5,981 nt of DNA from an uncultured Clostridia bacterium (GCA_934247335.1 CAKQJJ010000094.1:1-5981), one strand, 5' to 3'. Shown: positions 1 through 5,358, counted from the first letter of the stretch. Translations and numbers: made by a program. The notes: generated by a model not told the origin, from the letters alone.

Positions 1-32
1 GACACAGTCGCAAGTGTCCCGGCGACTTTTTT
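1..32 (+). terminator. Intrinsic terminator cut by the left window edge
   Basis: A hairpin followed by six T (27-32). Two pairings are possible. Bases 6-11 (AGTCGC) pair with 22-27 (GCGACT) inside the window. Alternatively 1-5 (GACAC) pairs with 14-18 (GTGTC) around an 8-nt loop, and the following CCGGCGAC (19-26) would pair with bases just left of the window. The second looks more like a full terminator stem, but its left arm is not visible. It would end transcription of a plus-strand gene lying before the window. Confidence 0.5.
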
Positions 33-33
33 G

Positions 34-62
34 CTTCTTTTTTCTTCGCCTGAAAAAAGAAG
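34..62. repeat. 11-bp perfect inverted repeat (hairpin)
   Basis: Bases 34-44 and 52-62 are exact reverse complements around a 7-nt spacer; each arm is a pyrimidine/purine run with six consecutive T or A. It lies directly after the left-edge terminator and about 95 bases past the end of the minus-strand DeoR gene, so it might help end that transcript, but it lacks a GC-rich stem followed by a clean T-run. It may instead be part of the same repetitive element as 76-121. Confidence 0.5.
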
Positions 63-75
63 ATATTCATTTAAA

Positions 76-121
76 GCCTCGCCCTTCGGGAGAGGTGGCG
101 CCGTAAGGCGACGGAGAGGGC
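76..121. repeat. GC-rich double-hairpin dispersed repeat (REP-like)
   Basis: Two adjacent hairpins. The first pairs 77-84 with 88-95 (one G/A mismatch, 3-nt loop). The second pairs 99-102 with 107-110 around a GTAA loop. The closing GGAGAGGGC repeats the GGGAGAGG theme of the first arm. Sequences of this type, CCTCTCC-rich arms around short loops between genes, are in my recollection common intergenic repeats in gut Clostridia; that is memory, not a search. Only one copy is in the window, so its dispersed nature is inferred. Confidence 0.5.
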
Positions 122-157
122 ATGTTCATCCCGCAAATCGCCGGCTCACAACCCCGT

Positions 158-913
158 TTACGACGGCGTTACCGACAATTTGCAACCGCGCAAATTTATA
201 TCGCCCGAGCAATCTTCGTCGCACACCATATAATCGAAGTCGCCAACCGAACAGAACTTAAACGTGGATTTTTTGTGCAATTTCGAGCTGTCGCACAAAA
301 ACACCTTGACGGAGGTGGATGCAATCATCTCGCGGCGCACGGCGTTTTCTTCTTCAACCGTATCCCAAATATTGCCGTCGTCGTCGATAGTCAGCGCCGA
401 CAAAAAGCAAATATCCGCGTGAATGCGCTTTATTGTATCGATGGCAAAGCTGTCCACCAGCACCGAACCGTTAAACTGCGGAACTCTTCCGCCGGTGGAA
501 TACGCGTTAACTTTGTTCTGCGACAAAAGCGACAGCGTGTCTATGCCGTTCGTAATGACTTTTACGTCGTCGAACTGGTCGAGATACTGAGCGATGAAAA
601 ACGCCGAACTCGAACCGTCGAGGAAAATTACGTCGCCGTTTTTTACAAGCTTTACCGCTTCCAGGGCAATACGCTTTTTTTCAAGACTGTTGCGGTGCTT
701 GCGAAAGGTGAAACTTTCGGTAAAATTGCTTTCGCGGTTGAGCCGGACAAGCCCGTGCGTGTGTTTAACCAGCCCTTTTTCGCATAGAATACGCACTTTG
801 CGGCGAACGGTGGACGGACTTACCCCGGTTCGTGCGGCAAGTTCGTCGGGCGAAATCGCCTCGATGCTCGCAAGTACGGACAGAATTTGATTGTCAAGAT
901 TTTTTACGCTCAT
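158..913 (-). CDS. DeoR-family transcriptional repressor
   Basis: A 251-residue protein of normal length for the DeoR sugar-metabolism regulators. An N-terminal winged helix-turn-helix (about residues 6-58) has the pattern DELAARTGVSPSTVRRKV, close to the family's VS..TIRRDL recognition helix. The C-terminal sugar-phosphate sensor domain (about 77-232) shows IFLDGSSS (96-103), ITNG (120-123), TGG (140-142) and a late DSSK (208-211), matching family positions LD.GTT, TN, GG and D.SK. The usual HGGA after the HTH is HGL here. I chose ATG at 913 because AAGG lies 9-10 nt upstream; an in-frame GTG at 931 has no ribosome binding site and lengthens the N-terminus beyond the family pattern. It is divergent from the ygjV-like gene. 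In the family the ligand is usually a phosphorylated sugar; the ligand and targets cannot be read here. No clear sigma-70 promoter is seen for it. Confidence 0.9.
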   Translation of the reverse strand: MSVKNLDNQILSVLASIEAISPDELAARTGVSPSTVRRKVRILCEKGLVKHTHGLVRLNRESNFTESFTFRKHRNSLEKKRIALEAVKLVKNGDVIFLDGSSSAFFIAQYLDQFDDVKVITNGIDTLSLLSQNKVNAYSTGGRVPQFNGSVLVDSFAIDTIKRIHADICFLSALTIDDDGNIWDTVEEENAVRREMIASTSVKVFLCDSSKLHKKSTFKFCSVGDFDYMVCDEDCSGDINLRGCKLSVTPS

Positions 914-1001
914 AATTTTTGACCTTTTCACGTTATTTGTGCATTAAATTGTGACAGATTTGCCAAATTTACGCATTTTTGATTTTTTACGTTTTTTTGT
1001 T

Positions 1002-1030
1002 TTGAAAAATTTGATTATTTGTATTATAAT
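1002..1030 (+). promoter_or_regulatory. Sigma-70-type promoter of the ygjV-like gene
   Basis: TTGAAA (1002-1007), a 17-nt spacer and a perfect TATAAT (1025-1030). Transcription should start near 1037, giving a leader of about 33 nt with the ribosome binding site GAGG at 1058-1061. The -10 box sits inside a perfect 12-bp palindrome, GTATTATAATAC (1021-1032), which could be an operator or a chance effect of AT-rich sequence. Confidence 0.8.
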
Positions 1031-1069
1031 ACGTGCAGCTTGATAAGTCAAGCAAACGAGGATGAAAAC

Positions 1070-1639
1070 ATGCAGATTCTGATACAAATAATAGGTTTTA
1101 TAGGCGCGCTGCTTGCGATAATTTCTTTCCAGAGCAACCGTCACGGCGTTATCATGGTGCTGAAAACGGCAAGCGAAACGGTTTTTGCCGTGCAGCTTAT
1201 GTTGCTCGGCGCATACACGGGCGTTGCGATGAATATTATCGGCAGCGTAAGAAATCTGATTTTTGCCGCGCTTGTCAAAAAGGGCAAAAGTACTACTCCG
1301 TGGATAATCGTTTTCTCGGTTTTAACCGTAGTTCTCGGAATTCTCACCTGGGCGGGACCTATCAGCCTTCTCGCAATAGCGGGCAAGCTTATTACGACGG
1401 TTGCGTACGGAATGAAAAATCCTTCCTGCGTGCGGCTGGTTACCGTTCCGTCCTGCCTGTGCTGGGGAGTGTACGACGCGCTCAGCTTCTCGCTTGCAGG
1501 TATTCTCACCGAGGCGTTCTCGCTTGTGTCCATAATAGTGGGAGAGGCGCGTTACCGCAAATCGCGTAAAGCCGAGGCGCTTTCGGGAAAAGCAGAAACC
1601 GAAGTAAAAGTGCCCGCAAACGCCAAAAAAGCGTGCTGA
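1070..1639 (+). CDS. ygjV: YgjV-family integral membrane protein
   Basis: A 189-residue hydrophobic protein with about six or seven membrane segments (roughly 3-20, 27-46, 52-69, 77-95, 98-114, 122-136, 140-158) and a Lys/Ala-rich, probably cytoplasmic tail from 161. The family pattern is recognisable in IISFQSNRHG (17-26) and LLGAYTGVAMNIIGSVRN (45-62). The YgjV family (Imp-YgjV) is a widespread inner-membrane family of unknown function. Start: ATG at 1070 with GAGG 8 nt upstream. An in-frame TTG at 1019 would overlap the -10 box and is rejected. The gene has its own promoter, is divergent from the DeoR gene and converges on the AraD-like gene. Whether the adjacent repressor controls it is not shown. 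Confidence 0.85.
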   Translation: MQILIQIIGFIGALLAIISFQSNRHGVIMVLKTASETVFAVQLMLLGAYTGVAMNIIGSVRNLIFAALVKKGKSTTPWIIVFSVLTVVLGILTWAGPISLLAIAGKLITTVAYGMKNPSCVRLVTVPSCLCWGVYDALSFSLAGILTEAFSLVSIIVGEARYRKSRKAEALSGKAETEVKVPANAKKAC

Positions 1640-1675
1640 ATAATTTTGACCTTGTAAAATAGAAATGTTACTAAA

Positions 1676-1708
1676 AAAACGCTTCCGATTGTTTTTCGGG
1701 AGCGTTTT
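1676..1708. terminator. Bidirectional terminator between convergent genes
   Basis: Arms 1676-1688 and 1696-1708 pair over 13 positions with a single G-U wobble, around a 7-nt loop. The stem begins with AAAA and ends with TTTT, so each strand reads as a stem followed by a T-run. It lies between the stop codons of the ygjV-like gene (1639) and of the AraD-like gene (1721), and can serve both. Confidence 0.9.
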
Positions 1709-1720
1709 GCGTGTTAAATT

Positions 1721-2407
1721 TTATTCTTCGATTTCGTCTTCGCGCTTATGCCTGGAATAAAAGCGCTTTTCCAGCAAGCTGAAAGCCGGTTGATTTACGT
1801 CGGGCGACAACAGCTCGGTTAAAAACGCCGTCTTTGCCGTTTCTTCCAGCGCAACCGCATTTCGCACCGCGTCGTCGGCGTTCTTGCCGAATGCGAACGC
1901 CCCGTGCGAGCGAACGAGTACCGCCGGCATTACGTCGGGCGTAAAGGAAGCCACTTCGTCCACGATCGAACGCGCTAAGTTCTGCTCGTAATTTTCGGCG
2001 TAGTCGTGCTCGTCCAAAAGTCTTGCGCACGGAATATCGCTACCGAAAAAGTCGGCGTGCAACGCTCCGTAGAACGGAATATCGCGCCCCGCCTGAGCAA
2101 ACGCAGTCACGAAAGGCGAACGGATAAGCGCAAGCGAATCGAGCTCGGCAAAATTGCGGTACAGCTCGATATGAATTTTAACGTCGTCGGTGGGCTCGCC
2201 CTTGCCTTCTACTATGTTGCCCATAAGGTCGATAAGCAACATGTCTTCAAGCGACAATTGGTCGTAATCGGCGCAGGCGGGGCGAACTACTATAAGTCCG
2301 CTTTCTCTGTCGATGACGCTAACGTTTCCGTATCCGAACGAGTCGAGATTGCGGCTTTTCAGTTGCAGATTTGCGCTAAGCGTGCGTATTTTCAGTTCTC
2401 TCAGCAT
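1721..2407 (-). CDS. AraD-like class II aldolase/epimerase-fold protein, altered active site
   Basis: A 228-residue protein that aligns over nearly its whole length with L-ribulose-5-phosphate 4-epimerase (AraD), which uses a zinc ion to interconvert L-ribulose-5-P and D-xylulose-5-P. Family landmarks kept: GNVS (27-30), D75 (Asp76 of E. coli AraD), AQAG (104-107), HAD-F (117-120), IPC-R (125-129), SHG-F-FGKNA-DAV (167-181) and LEE (187-189). Changed: the zinc pair His95/His97 in IVHTHS is Leu94/Arg96 here (ALIRS), and the substrate-binding KPSG is RPAC (42-45). The third zinc ligand remains as His168. The C-terminal YYGQ-type end is missing. It is therefore probably not a standard epimerase: either a diverged enzyme with other chemistry or a non-catalytic relative. 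Start ATG at 2407 has GGAG upstream at good spacing. It has its own promoter and appears to be a single-gene unit. Confidence 0.85.
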   Translation of the reverse strand: MLRELKIRTLSANLQLKSRNLDSFGYGNVSVIDRESGLIVVRPACADYDQLSLEDMLLIDLMGNIVEGKGEPTDDVKIHIELYRNFAELDSLALIRSPFVTAFAQAGRDIPFYGALHADFFGSDIPCARLLDEHDYAENYEQNLARSIVDEVASFTPDVMPAVLVRSHGAFAFGKNADDAVRNAVALEETAKTAFLTELLSPDVNQPAFSLLEKRFYSRHKREDEIEE

Positions 2408-2435
2408 CAGTTTTCTCCGTGCGATTTTTTATTTA

Positions 2436-2464
2436 AGTATATAGTAAAAAACGGGCGTTGTCAA
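2436..2464 (-). promoter_or_regulatory. Near-consensus promoter of the AraD-like gene
   Basis: Read on the minus strand: a perfect TTGACA (2464-2459), a 17-nt spacer and TATACT (2441-2436). It is about 30 bases from the start codon at 2407. The -35 box and spacer lie within a perfect 10-bp inverted repeat (2444-2453 / 2465-2474), so protein binding there would block it. Confidence 0.85.
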
Positions 2465-2483
2465 CGTTTTTTACCGAAAAACG
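2444..2483. repeat. Nested inverted repeats between divergent promoters
   Basis: GTAAAAAACG (2444-2453) and CGTTTTTTAC (2465-2474) are exact reverse complements 11 nt apart. Inside them CGTTG (2456-2460) and CAACG (2462-2466) form a second inverted repeat about one base. A third AAAAACG (2477-2483) again opposes the CGTTTTT at 2465-2471. This cluster covers the -35 of the minus promoter and ends 11 bases before the -35 of the plus promoter, so it could be an operator for both; no binding protein is identified. Confidence 0.5.
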
Positions 2484-2493
2484 CAAAAGCTTG

Positions 2494-2522
2494 TTGACAT
2501 CTTCGGATATTTTTAGTAAAAT
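2494..2522 (+). promoter_or_regulatory. Near-consensus promoter of the HAD hydrolase gene
   Basis: A perfect TTGACA (2494-2499), a 17-nt spacer and TAAAAT (2517-2522). The expected leader is about 50 nt and ends with AAAGGAG (2566-2572), 6 nt before the ATG at 2579. It is back to back with the promoter of the AraD-like gene. Confidence 0.85.
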
Positions 2523-2578
2523 GCATAATCGAAGGCGTAAAATGCGCCGTGTAACTCTTTATTTTAAAGGAGATTTTT

Positions 2579-3241
2579 ATGATTAAAGCGGTTGTTTTCG
2601 ATCTGGACGGAACGCTTATGAATACGCTCGACGATCTGTTTGTCGGCGTAAATCGCGCGCTCGAAAAATGCGGCTATCCCGCAGTGGACAAGGAAAAGGT
2701 GCGCTTGTCGGTGGGCAACGGAGTTGCAAAATTAGTCGCACGCTGCATGCCGGAGGGAGCCGAAGCCGATTTCGACAGAGTGCTGCAAACCTTCAATCGC
2801 GAGTACGCGCTTTGCAAGGACGACCACACCGCGCCCTATCCCGGCGCAGTCAAAGCTATGAAAAACCTCAAAACCGCTGGAATAAAAATCGCAGTCGTTT
2901 CCAATAAAACCGAAAGCGCGGTTAAAGCGCTGTGCGCCGAAAAATTCGCCTGCGTTTACGATATTGCGGTAGGCGACGACGGAGTTCGTCCGTTAAAACC
3001 GGCGCCCGAGCCTATTGCGTTTGCGCTCGGTAAACTCGGCGTGGATAAAAGCGAGGCGGTGTATGTTGGCGATCAGGAAGTGGACGTTCTCACCGCAAGA
3101 AATTCGGGACTGCGACTTCTGGGCGCGAGCTGGGGATTTCGCGGCGCCGAAAAACTGAAAGCCGCCGGAGCGGAAGAGGTTTGTTCCGATTTTTCTGAAA
3201 TCGAAGAGAAAATTTTGAAAAATCGGTCTTTTTTAAACTGA
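2579..3241 (+). CDS. HAD-superfamily phosphatase, phosphoglycolate-phosphatase-like
   Basis: A 220-residue cytoplasmic hydrolase with all four HAD motifs: DLDGT (8-12, nucleophile Asp8 and acid Asp10), the serine of VVSNK (Ser108), the lysine of RPLKPAPEP (Lys140), and GDQEVD (164-169, metal-binding Asp165/Asp169). An alpha-helical C1 cap lies between motifs I and II (about 17-85). Length and motif spacing fit the Gph/PGP subfamily, which removes phosphate from 2-phosphoglycolate or other small phosphoesters. Related members act on sugar phosphates or pyrophosphate, so the substrate is left open. The start has a strong ribosome binding site and its own promoter. No clear strong terminator follows; only a weak AT hairpin at 3262-3277. 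Confidence 0.9.
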   Translation: MIKAVVFDLDGTLMNTLDDLFVGVNRALEKCGYPAVDKEKVRLSVGNGVAKLVARCMPEGAEADFDRVLQTFNREYALCKDDHTAPYPGAVKAMKNLKTAGIKIAVVSNKTESAVKALCAEKFACVYDIAVGDDGVRPLKPAPEPIAFALGKLGVDKSEAVYVGDQEVDVLTARNSGLRLLGASWGFRGAEKLKAAGAEEVCSDFSEIEEKILKNRSFLN

Positions 3242-3261
3242 AATTGTAAAAATGTATAGTA

Positions 3262-3277
3262 AAAAAGTCGGCTTTTT
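3262..3277 (+). terminator. Weak terminator-like hairpin after the HAD gene
   Basis: AAAAAG (3262-3267) pairs with CTTTTT (3272-3277) around a TCGG loop, giving a 6-bp, mostly A-T stem about 20 bases after the HAD stop codon. The stem is weak, so read-through into the next gene is possible. It occupies the place where a -35 box for the next promoter would lie. Confidence 0.3.
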
Positions 3278-3287
3278 GCAAACAATA

Positions 3288-3296
3288 TGGTATAAT
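3288..3296 (+). promoter_or_regulatory. Extended -10 promoter adjoining the start codon
   Basis: TGG followed by a perfect TATAAT (3291-3296) forms an extended -10 element. No convincing -35 box lies 16-18 nt upstream, which is normal for this promoter type. Transcription would start about 7 nt downstream, around 3302-3304, where the ATG of the next gene is located (3304), so the transcript would be leaderless. Confidence 0.65.
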
Positions 3297-3303
3297 GGAA
3301 TAC

Positions 3304-4110
3304 ATGAACACCGTTAATAACAAAAAAGACAAAGTATTGGAAATAATAGATAGCGTCGTCTGTTTCGTGTCGGCGGGCATTTTCGCGTTCTGCCTCGTAT
3401 GGGCAATCGTCTGCATGTGCATTGGGAAAGAATCCCCGATAAACGGCTACGGCTTGTATCGCCCGATAGAAATATTGCAAAGACTGGGCGGACTTGCCGC
3501 AGTCATGCTTACGTTCGTAATAAAAAAGATAGGCGTAAAACTGCCCCCGTACGTCACCATTCTGTATAATATTTTCGTCGTACTCACCGTGTTCGGCGGC
3601 ACTATAATGGGATTGTACATAAACACCGACTGGTGGGATAAATTCAACCACACGATAAGCGGCGTGCTTTTGGGCGTTGCCGGTATGTTTTTCGTCAATT
3701 CGCTTACCAAGGACAGTCAAAAAGTAAACGGATTTTCCGTGTTTATCACCGTTTTTTCAATGGCGCTTATGTGCGGAGCCGTGTGGGAGATTTACGAATA
3801 TACCTGCGACGGCATTTTCGGGCTTAACATGCAAAAATTCATGAACGACCTTACCGGCGAAATGTATATCGGTCACGAGGCGCTTAAAGACACGATGGGC
3901 GATATCACCGTCGACGCGCTCGGCGGGCTTATTTCGGGCATAGTCTGCGCGATCCTGTCGGTGAAAAATATCGATTTCGTGCGTAAATTCAAAGTGAGTT
4001 ATCAGCCCAAAAGAGCAAGAAAAAGAGCCGGAAATCCCGTCGTCGAAACCGGAGAACCGCTTCACGAAAACGTAAATATGACGGAAAGTGCGGAAAACGC
4101 CGACGAATAA
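3304..4110 (+). CDS. YjdF/DUF2238-like polytopic membrane protein
   Basis: A 268-residue protein with about six hydrophobic segments (roughly 17-40, 61-74, 84-106, 117-134, 144-162, 203-219) and a charged, Arg/Lys- then Glu-rich tail that is probably cytoplasmic. It carries the spaced pattern of the DUF2238 (YjdF) family: WDKFNHTISG (111-120), an EIYEY helix end (162-166), and DTMGDITVDALGG (196-208), with polar His116, Glu162, Glu165, Asp196, Asp200 and Asp204 within or near membrane helices. The family function is unknown. I chose ATG 3304 because the ATG at 3295 lies inside the -10 box; neither has a normal ribosome binding site. The only local Shine-Dalgarno-like bases, GGAA at 3297-3300, are too close. 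Translation is likely leaderless, or it depends on read-through from the HAD gene. Family assignment is from motif pattern, not a search. Confidence 0.75.
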   Translation: MNTVNNKKDKVLEIIDSVVCFVSAGIFAFCLVWAIVCMCIGKESPINGYGLYRPIEILQRLGGLAAVMLTFVIKKIGVKLPPYVTILYNIFVVLTVFGGTIMGLYINTDWWDKFNHTISGVLLGVAGMFFVNSLTKDSQKVNGFSVFITVFSMALMCGAVWEIYEYTCDGIFGLNMQKFMNDLTGEMYIGHEALKDTMGDITVDALGGLISGIVCAILSVKNIDFVRKFKVSYQPKRARKRAGNPVVETGEPLHENVNMTESAENADE

Positions 4111-4111
4111 C

Positions 4112-4140
4112 TTGTCATTTTTCTTTATATGTGCTAAAAT
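4112..4140 (+). promoter_or_regulatory. Promoter of the MBG-like surface protein gene
   Basis: TTGTCA (4112-4117), a 17-nt spacer and TAAAAT (4135-4140), preceded by TG at 4132-4133 (extended -10). The -35 begins two bases after the stop codon of the preceding gene. The expected leader is about 40 nt. Confidence 0.8.
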
Positions 4141-4153
4141 AGAGACAGCCTAA

Positions 4154-4174
4154 AAAGAAGCGCAAAGCTTTTTT
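4154..4174 (+). promoter_or_regulatory. Leader hairpin with T-run before the surface protein gene
   Basis: Bases 4154-4161 pair with 4167-4174 (8 pairs including one G-U) around a 5-nt loop, and the right arm is GC plus six T. It lies between the predicted transcription start and the ribosome binding site GGGAGG (4177-4182), 4 nt before the ATG. It could be a weak attenuator or a 5' stabilising stem; the weak stem argues against strong termination. Confidence 0.35.
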
Positions 4175-4186
4175 ACGGGAGGTCCG

Positions 4187-5221
4187 ATGAAAACGAAAGA
4201 TAAAAAAACGTTAAAAATATTGGCGATGTGCGCGATGATTTTGTCGTGCCTCGCCTTTTCGTTATTCGCAGTTTCCGCGCGCGCCGAAGACGGCGACGTG
4301 CGTGAAAAAGTTGCGATGCCGCAGCTCGTTCAGTCCTGCACGTACGACGGAACGGCAAAAAAACCGCAGCTGGACAGCCGTTATTGCGTTCCCAACGAGG
4401 ACGCGTCGTTCACCGTGGCGGGAACCTATTACGTTAAAGTGCGCCTCGTCGATTCTTCGCGCTATTGCTGGGAAGACGGCACCGACGGCGAACTTACGGT
4501 TGCGTTCACGATAGAAAAAGCGGTGTTCGACCAAAGCGCGCTCGTTTTTTCCGATCAGACTTTCGTGTACGACGGGAAAGACCATTACATAACGGTTGAA
4601 GGACTGCCTTCGTTTGCGACCGTGCTTTTCAAAACGCTTAAAAGAGACCCCGGCGTTTACGATTCCATCGTGCAGATCGACCTCGGCGACAACTACGAAA
4701 ATCGTTTTATCGAGCTCACCGGTGCAAAATTGGTCATTCTGGCAACTTCGGTACGCGACGGAGACTTCACCTTTATCAACGAAGCGGGCTTTTCGTCCGA
4801 AGTAAAGTTCCACGCAAACGCAGGCGAAGCAAAGTCGTTTGAAAGAAAGCTGCCGTCAGTCGGCACCGTATACGTTGCGTGCGCGCCCAAAGCCACGCTC
4901 GGCGGAGAGAATTACGACTTCGGCACGGGAAAATTCAAATATAAGTTGCCCGTTCCCACCCGTTATACGGGCGTTAAAGCGTACGTAAACGACGGCGGAA
5001 AGGCAAAAGAAGTCAAAATCGACTGGGAAGGACAGTCAGCCGTGTTTGAAACCGACAGCATGTGCGAGTTTGCGATCGTCTACACCGGAACGGTGGCGGA
5101 AGCACCGCGCTTTTTGTGGCTGGAAATTCTGCTCGGCGCGGCGATTGTGGTCGAAGCGGGATTTATCGTCTCTTTCGTGCTTAAATTAAAAAAGCTTAGC
5201 GGCGCAAACAAAGCCGAATAA
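4187..5221 (+). CDS. Secreted, membrane-anchored MBG-like surface protein
   Basis: A 344-residue protein with a signal peptide (Lys-rich start, hydrophobic 11-29, likely cut after SARA at 33). Next come two modules resembling bacterial MBG/Ig-like repeats: about 45-111, with TYDGTAKKP, AGTYYVKVRL and ending FTIEKA; and about 115-186, with FVYDGKDHYITVEGLP, PGVYDSIV and NY before a closing strand. A third beta-rich domain (about 187-300) ends with a pattern like YVNDGG-KEVKI-VFETDS-EFAIVYTG, seen near the C-terminus of many Gram-positive surface proteins. A membrane helix (311-333) and a short Lys-rich tail make it a type I membrane protein facing outward. No LPXTG motif is present. The role is probably structural or adhesive, but no ligand can be inferred. 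It has its own promoter and probably continues into the following gene, since the hairpin after it is imperfect. Confidence 0.8.
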   Translation: MKTKDKKTLKILAMCAMILSCLAFSLFAVSARAEDGDVREKVAMPQLVQSCTYDGTAKKPQLDSRYCVPNEDASFTVAGTYYVKVRLVDSSRYCWEDGTDGELTVAFTIEKAVFDQSALVFSDQTFVYDGKDHYITVEGLPSFATVLFKTLKRDPGVYDSIVQIDLGDNYENRFIELTGAKLVILATSVRDGDFTFINEAGFSSEVKFHANAGEAKSFERKLPSVGTVYVACAPKATLGGENYDFGTGKFKYKLPVPTRYTGVKAYVNDGGKAKEVKIDWEGQSAVFETDSMCEFAIVYTGTVAEAPRFLWLEILLGAAIVVEAGFIVSFVLKLKKLSGANKAE

Positions 5222-5230
5222 AAAAGAAAA

Positions 5231-5252
5231 CGCTCGGGCTAACACCGGAGCG
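5231..5252 (+). terminator. Imperfect hairpin after the surface protein gene
   Basis: CGCTC (5231-5235) pairs with GAGCG (5248-5252), followed inward by a G-G mismatch and GG/CC, around a 6-nt loop. AAA before and TTT after (5254-5256) can extend it past one mismatch. It begins 10 nt after the stop codon. On the plus strand the T-run is only three long, so it is a partial terminator or mRNA 3' stabiliser at best. Confidence 0.35.
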
Positions 5253-5273
5253 GTTTCAAAAGGAAAGGAGAGT

Positions 5274-5303
5274 ATGAAACGAAAAAGTCGTTTTTCGTTG
5301 TAG
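5274..5303 (+). CDS. 9-codon mini-ORF with strong ribosome binding site
   Basis: AGGAAAGGAG (5261-5270) lies 3 nt before an ATG (its inner AGGA is better spaced), which opens the frame MKRKSRFSL and then a TAG stop. Beyond the TAG the same frame continues as IIAACVLSY and 18 more residues to a TGA at 5382-5384. That resembles a short signal-like segment interrupted by a stop. It could be a leader peptide controlling the following gene, a tiny real protein, or the remnant of a dead gene. The coding bases also form the 5278-5299 hairpin, so the mini-ORF may be secondary to that structure. Confidence 0.3.
   Translation: MKRKSRFSL
5278..5299 (+). promoter_or_regulatory. 9-bp perfect hairpin inside the mini-ORF
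   Basis: AACGAAAAA (5278-5286) and TTTTTCGTT (5291-5299) are exact complements around a GTCG tetraloop. The hairpin begins five bases after the start of the mini-ORF ATG, so a ribosome translating it would open the stem. Only the arms are visible; any role in control is inference. Confidence 0.45.
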
Positions 5304-5307
5304 ATTA

Positions 5308-5358
5308 TTGCCGCGTGCGTTCTAAGTTATACGCGTAATGCAAAAAAAATCGCGGCAA
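5308..5358 (+). promoter_or_regulatory. Long-loop 8-bp GC-rich stem before the last gene
   Basis: TTGCCGCG (5308-5315) and CGCGGCAA (5351-5358) are exact complements enclosing 35 nt, in which GCGT (5317-5320) and ACGC (5331-5334) can form an inner stem. The structure ends 17 nt before the GGAG ribosome binding site (5376-5379) of the next gene. It could shape translation or stability of that mRNA; no known riboswitch consensus is recognised. Confidence 0.4.

Noticed and set aside
122..787. Long plus-strand open frame opposite the DeoR gene
   Set aside because: It is the antisense shadow of a well-supported DeoR gene, has no ribosome binding site at a credible start and has no recognisable domain.
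914..931. GTG start at 931 for the DeoR gene
   Set aside because: No ribosome binding site precedes it, and ATG 913 gives the usual DeoR N-terminus and length.
914..1001. Minus-strand promoter for the DeoR gene
   Set aside because: AT-rich matches such as TTGGCA and TTTAAT exist but are only 12 nt apart; no pair with proper spacing is convincing.
1019..1069. Longer N-terminus for the ygjV-like protein from a TTG at 1019
   Set aside because: The TTG overlaps the -10 box, has no ribosome binding site, and adds 17 polar residues absent from the family; ATG 1070 has GAGG at good spacing.
4241..4252. Lipoprotein signal (ILSC) in the surface protein
   Set aside because: The -3 to -1 residues fit a lipobox poorly, and a standard signal peptidase I site (SARA) follows the hydrophobic core; the C-terminal membrane helix already explains anchoring.
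5301..5303. TAG recoded as a sense codon
   Set aside because: None of the six complete genes ends in TAG, which prompted the thought, but all six are intact at family length with no in-frame TAG, so there is no positive evidence of recoding. A single TAG in a mini-ORF is not enough.
5298..5333. Promoter inside the gap before the last gene
   Set aside because: The best -35/-10 combination (TTATTG / TATACG) matches consensus poorly compared with the other promoters in the window.
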